The position numbers and the translations under genes are program-made. Positions 14,586 to 14,710 of a DNA stretch of 14,710 nucleotides are shown here, one piece after another. Under the pieces are notes generated by a model, which was given only the letters and a program-made list of their open reading frames with translations, did no database searches and was not told the origin of the DNA. Source of the DNA: JANMEX01 sp049696015 (GTDB taxonomy: Bacteria > Pseudomonadota > Alphaproteobacteria > Rhizobiales > Rhizobiaceae); NCBI GenBank assembly GCA_049696015.1, contig JBAVTG010000208.1, positions 1-14,710 of the forward strand, in the 5' to 3' direction. Each line of letters starts with the position of its first letter. Position 1 is the first letter of the stretch.

Positions 14586-14710
14586 GGCTCGGTGATGCCG
14601 GCGGTTTGGAGGCGCGTCTGGTAAGGGCCGGGTGTTCTATTCGGCGCTGGGCCATGTGGCGGACGAGATTCAATCTTTGCAGACGTGGATGACTTTTGAG
14701 TGCGGGATGC
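14586..14710 (+). pseudogene. thuA: Frameshifted 3' remnant of a ThuA-like gene, cut by the window end
   Basis: In one frame 14592-14621 reads VMPAVWRRVW and then hits TAA. In another frame, from 14620, the sequence continues GKGRVFYSALGHVADEIQSL to the window end. Joined, they match from memory the C-terminal consensus of ThuA-like proteins, in which MPVVWKRRYGKGRVFYSALGH is continuous; a 2-base loss near 14620 would explain the switch. Upstream of about 14586 no further similarity is recognised, so only a fragment seems to remain. The frame containing GKGRVF has a stop at 14593-14595. ThuA is linked to disaccharide metabolism in rhizobia, so this may be a lost member of the sugar locus. The tail of the gene lies beyond the window. 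Confidence 0.55.

Overview
The window looks like an accessory sugar-utilisation locus from an alphaproteobacterium, probably a member of the Hyphomicrobiales (Rhizobium, Agrobacterium or Mesorhizobium-like). That placement is inferred from the moderately high GC content, the style of the proteins, and the combination of a family-1 binding-protein sugar ABC importer with a LacI regulator and intracellular glycosidases. No rRNA, tRNA, CRISPR array or intact mobile element is visible.

Layout. Bases 2-160 are the 3' end of a small winged-helix protein. A gene-free stretch of 388 bp (161-548) follows and opens with three 23-bp repeats, each holding a GGAAA-N3-TTTCC palindrome. From 549 to 4701 on the minus strand lies a four-gene ABC importer operon, transcribed in the order binding protein, permease, permease, ATPase. 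Its promoter, a leader hairpin and an AT-rich dyad cluster lie in 4702-4940. A large family GH2 glycosidase (4941-7712, minus) diverges from a LacI-type regulator (7834-8913, plus), which is followed by an unusual ArsR-type winged helix fused to a beta-rich domain (8952-9881, plus). A weak terminator, a promoter and a double operator-like site (9887-9965) introduce a plus-strand operon: GH51 alpha-L-arabinofuranosidase (9991-11502), GH127 beta-L-arabinofuranosidase (11516-13444) and an aldo/keto reductase (13455-14444). The right end holds inverted repeats and a frameshifted remnant that resembles the C-terminus of ThuA.

Working model (inference). An arabinose-containing oligosaccharide, for example from plant arabinogalactan, arabinan or hydroxyproline-linked arabinan, is bound in the periplasm and imported intact. 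It is then dismantled in the cytoplasm: GH51 and GH127 remove alpha- and beta-L-arabinofuranosyl units, GH2 removes a beta-linked residue such as galactose, glucuronate or arabinopyranose, and the aldo/keto reductase oxidises or reduces a released sugar. None of the glycosidases has a signal peptide, which fits intracellular processing. Two regulators of different families, plus related GATAT-type sites before the transporter and arabinosidase operons, suggest coordinated control. The ArsR-type regulator with its Cys triad and beta-rich, possibly sugar-sensing C-terminal domain is the most novel-looking component.
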